Below the pieces are notes generated by a model, which worked only from the letters and a program-made list of their open reading frames with translations, did no database searches and was not told the DNA's origin. A stretch of 6,325 bases of DNA from an uncultured Collinsella sp. (lineage in GTDB: Bacteria; Actinomycetota; Coriobacteriia; Coriobacteriales; Coriobacteriaceae). This document shows positions 4,294 through 6,325 of the stretch, piece by piece. Numbering within the stretch: position 1 is the stretch's first letter; every line of letters begins with the position of its first letter. Location of the stretch: assembly GCA_902465425.1 (NCBI GenBank), contig CABQNA010000095.1, positions 1 through 6,325 of the forward strand, given 5' to 3'. The position numbers were made by a program, and so were the translations under genes.

Positions 4294-6325
4294 ATGCGCG
4301 TTTCTTACGACTGGCTCAAGACCATGATCGATATTCCGGAGGATCCCAAGACCCTTTCGGACGAATATATCCGTACCGGCACCGAGGTTGAGGCGATCGA
4401 CACCGTGGGCGAGTCCTTCGACCACGTGGTGACCGCCAAGGTGCTCACCAAGACCCCGCACCCCGATAGCGACCATATGTATGTGTGCTCGGTCGACGTG
4501 GGCGACAAGAACCTCGACGCCGACGGCAACCCCGCTCCGCTGCAGATCGTCTGCGGCGCGCAGAACTTCGAGGCCGGCGACCACATCGTCACGGCCATGA
4601 TTGGCGCCGTGCTTCCCGGTGACGTCAAGATCAAGAAGAGCAAGCTTCGCGGCGTCGTGTCCATGGGCATGAACTGCTCCGCGCGCGAGCTCGGCCTGGG
4701 CGGCGACCACTCCGGCATCATGATCCTGCCCGAGGATACGCCCTGCGGCATGCCGTTTGCCGAGTACGTGGGCTCGAGCGATACCGTGCTTGACTGCGAG
4801 ATCACGCCCAACCGTCCCGATTGCCTGTCCATGATCGGCATGGCCCGCGAGACCGGCGCCATCTTCGACCGCGATTTCCACGTTGAGCTGCCTGCCATCA
4901 AGGCCGAGACCGGCCGCGCGACCGACGACGAGCTTTCGGTCGAGATTGCCGACGAGGGCCTGTGCGACCGCTACGTCGCCCGCATCGTGCGCAACGTGAA
5001 GGTTGGCCCCTCGCCCGACTGGATGGTCAAGCGCCTCAACGCCCTGGGCGTGCGCCCGCACAACAACATCGTCGACATCACCAACTACGTGATGATGCTC
5101 ACCGGTCAGCCGCTGCACGCCTTTGACCTGGACACCTTTGCCGAGCGCGATGGCCACCGTCGCGTGGTGGTTCGCGCCGCCCAGCAGGATGAGAAGTTCA
5201 CGACCCTCGACGGCGAGGAGCGCACGCTCGACGCCGGCATGGGCCTTATCACCGATGGTGAGCGCCCCGTGGCGCTGGCTGGCGTTATGGGCGGCATGGA
5301 TTCCGAGATCGAGGACGACACCGTCGATGTGATGGTCGAGAGTGCCTGCTTCAACGCCGGTCGCACCTCGCACACCAGCCGCGACCTGTCCCTGATCTCC
5401 GACGCCTCCATTCGCTTTGAGCGCCAGGTTGACGAGACCGGCTGCGTGGACGTCGCCAACGTTACCTGCGCTCTCATCGAGGAGATCGCCGGCGGCGAGG
5501 TTGCTCCCGGCTATGTCGACGTGTTCCCCGCGCCCAAGACCATCGACAGCATCAAGCTGCGCCTGGCCCGCGTGCATGCCATCTGCGGTGCCGACATCGA
5601 GCCCGACTTTATCGAGCGCTCGCTCACCCGTCTGGGCTGCACCGTCGAGCGCGACGGTGAGGACTTTATGGTCACTCCGCCGAGCTTCCGCCCCGACCTG
5701 CCGCGCGAGATTGACCTGATCGAGGAGGTCCTGCGCCTGTGGGGCATGGGCCGCGTGACGGCGACCATCCCGGCTGCCAAGAACCACATCGGCGGCCTGA
5801 CCCGCGAGCAGAAGCTCACCCGCAAGGTCGGCGAGATCCTGCGCGCCTGCGGTCTCAACGAGACCACGACCTTCGGCTTTGCCGCCCCGGGCGACCTGGA
5901 GAAGATCGGCATGTCCACCGAGGGCCGCGGCTGCCCCGTGGTGCTCATGAACCCGCTGGTAGCCGAGCAGACCGAGATGCGTCGCTCGCTGCTGCCGGGC
6001 CTGCTGCAGTCCGTGGCCTACAACGAGGCGCACGGCACGCCCAACGTGCATCTGTACGAGGTCGGCAGCCTGTTCCACGGTCGCGAGAACGCCAGCCTGC
6101 CCAAGGAGACCAAGTCCGTGGCGGGCGTGCTCTCGGGCCAGTGGAGCGAGCAGTCCTGGAACATGAAGTACCGCAAGCTGCGCTTCTTCTTTGGCAAGGG
6201 CATTGTCGAGGAGCTGCTCGCCCAGCTGCGCATCGAGAAGGTCCGCTTCCGTCCCGTCGAGGGCGAGGGTTACGCTTTCTTGCAGCCGGGTCGTGCGGCC
6301 GAGGTTCTGTCCGGCGGCACCGTGC
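4294..6325 (+). CDS. pheT: Phenylalanyl-tRNA synthetase beta subunit (3' end outside window)
   Basis: PheT partners PheS, holds the editing site for misacylated Tyr-tRNA-Phe and helps bind the tRNA. The frame is open for 677 codons and runs off the right edge; the family is about 800 residues, so the end of the core and the ferredoxin-fold anticodon-binding domain are missing. Start: ATG with AGGAGA (4283-4288) five bases upstream. Domains seen: N-terminal MRVSYDWLK; the OB-fold tRNA-binding domain (about 43-155) with HPDSDHMYVC, IVCGAQN and GAVLPGD; ITPNRPDCLS (170-179); the B3/B4 editing domain (about 225-400) with NIVDITNYVM and GQPLHAFD (271-278), then VESACF and SDASIRFER; the B5 domain (about 415-485) ending in FRPDLPREIDLIEEVLRLWG; and the class II-like core with NPLVAEQTEMRRSLLPGLL and YEVGSLF (588-594). 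RFERQVDE carries Gln where many homologues have Gly. It is probably cotranscribed with pheS under the T-box. Confidence 0.96.
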   Translation, partial: MRVSYDWLKTMIDIPEDPKTLSDEYIRTGTEVEAIDTVGESFDHVVTAKVLTKTPHPDSDHMYVCSVDVGDKNLDADGNPAPLQIVCGAQNFEAGDHIVTAMIGAVLPGDVKIKKSKLRGVVSMGMNCSARELGLGGDHSGIMILPEDTPCGMPFAEYVGSSDTVLDCEITPNRPDCLSMIGMARETGAIFDRDFHVELPAIKAETGRATDDELSVEIADEGLCDRYVARIVRNVKVGPSPDWMVKRLNALGVRPHNNIVDITNYVMMLTGQPLHAFDLDTFAERDGHRRVVVRAAQQDEKFTTLDGEERTLDAGMGLITDGERPVALAGVMGGMDSEIEDDTVDVMVESACFNAGRTSHTSRDLSLISDASIRFERQVDETGCVDVANVTCALIEEIAGGEVAPGYVDVFPAPKTIDSIKLRLARVHAICGADIEPDFIERSLTRLGCTVERDGEDFMVTPPSFRPDLPREIDLIEEVLRLWGMGRVTATIPAAKNHIGGLTREQKLTRKVGEILRACGLNETTTFGFAAPGDLEKIGMSTEGRGCPVVLMNPLVAEQTEMRRSLLPGLLQSVAYNEAHGTPNVHLYEVGSLFHGRENASLPKETKSVAGVLSGQWSEQSWNMKYRKLRFFFGKGIVEELLAQLRIEKVRFRPVEGEGYAFLQPGRAAEVLSGGTV

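Noticed and set aside
4246..6078. A 610-codon open frame on the - strand antisense to pheT
   Set aside because: A shadow of pheT codon bias: repetitive Gly/Ala/Val/His/Asp composition with no motifs, while pheT is unmistakable on the + strand.

Overview
This window looks like chromosomal DNA of a high-GC, Gram-positive anaerobe of the Coriobacteriia, most likely Collinsella or a close relative. The reasons are strong G/C bias at third codon positions together with low-GC-Gram-positive-style control: a transcriptional T-box leader ahead of pheS, U-tract terminators and AGGAG-type ribosome binding sites. The genus is an inference from overall character; no 16S or marker comparison was possible.

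Layout, left to right: (1) the 3' third to half of glmM (phosphoglucosamine mutase) on the + strand, open at the left edge; (2) a 266-base convergent intergenic region packed with inverted repeats: a perfect 13-bp hairpin overlapping the glmM stop codon, a roughly 99-base nested palindrome, a 15-bp tandem duplication and a strong intrinsic terminator for the opposing gene; (3) a family M32 (Taq-type) zinc metallocarboxypeptidase on the - strand; (4) a 505-base divergent intergenic region with an extended -10 promoter and a full T-box leader (Stem I with a UUC/Phe specifier candidate, Stem III, antiterminator, terminator); (5) pheS, complete; (6) a 162-base gap holding a second long nested palindrome; (7) pheT, open at the right edge after 677 codons.

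How it works together: pheS and pheT encode the alpha and beta subunits of the (alpha-beta)2 phenylalanyl-tRNA synthetase. The T-box should sense uncharged tRNA-Phe and let transcription pass the leader terminator only when phenylalanine charging is low. glmM (cell-wall amino sugar supply) and the M32 peptidase are ordinary housekeeping neighbours with no evident link to the synthetase.

The genes are conventional. The most interesting signal is intergenic: the palindromes at 749-847 and 4138-4224 differ in most of their sequence but share the same architecture, the same three short motifs (CCCCA/TGGGG outer arms, CGTTCAA on the 5' side, TTTCACG on the 3' side) and at least one compensatory base-pair change. 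They look like two members of one dispersed structured-repeat family, one between convergent genes and one inside the pheS-pheT operon.
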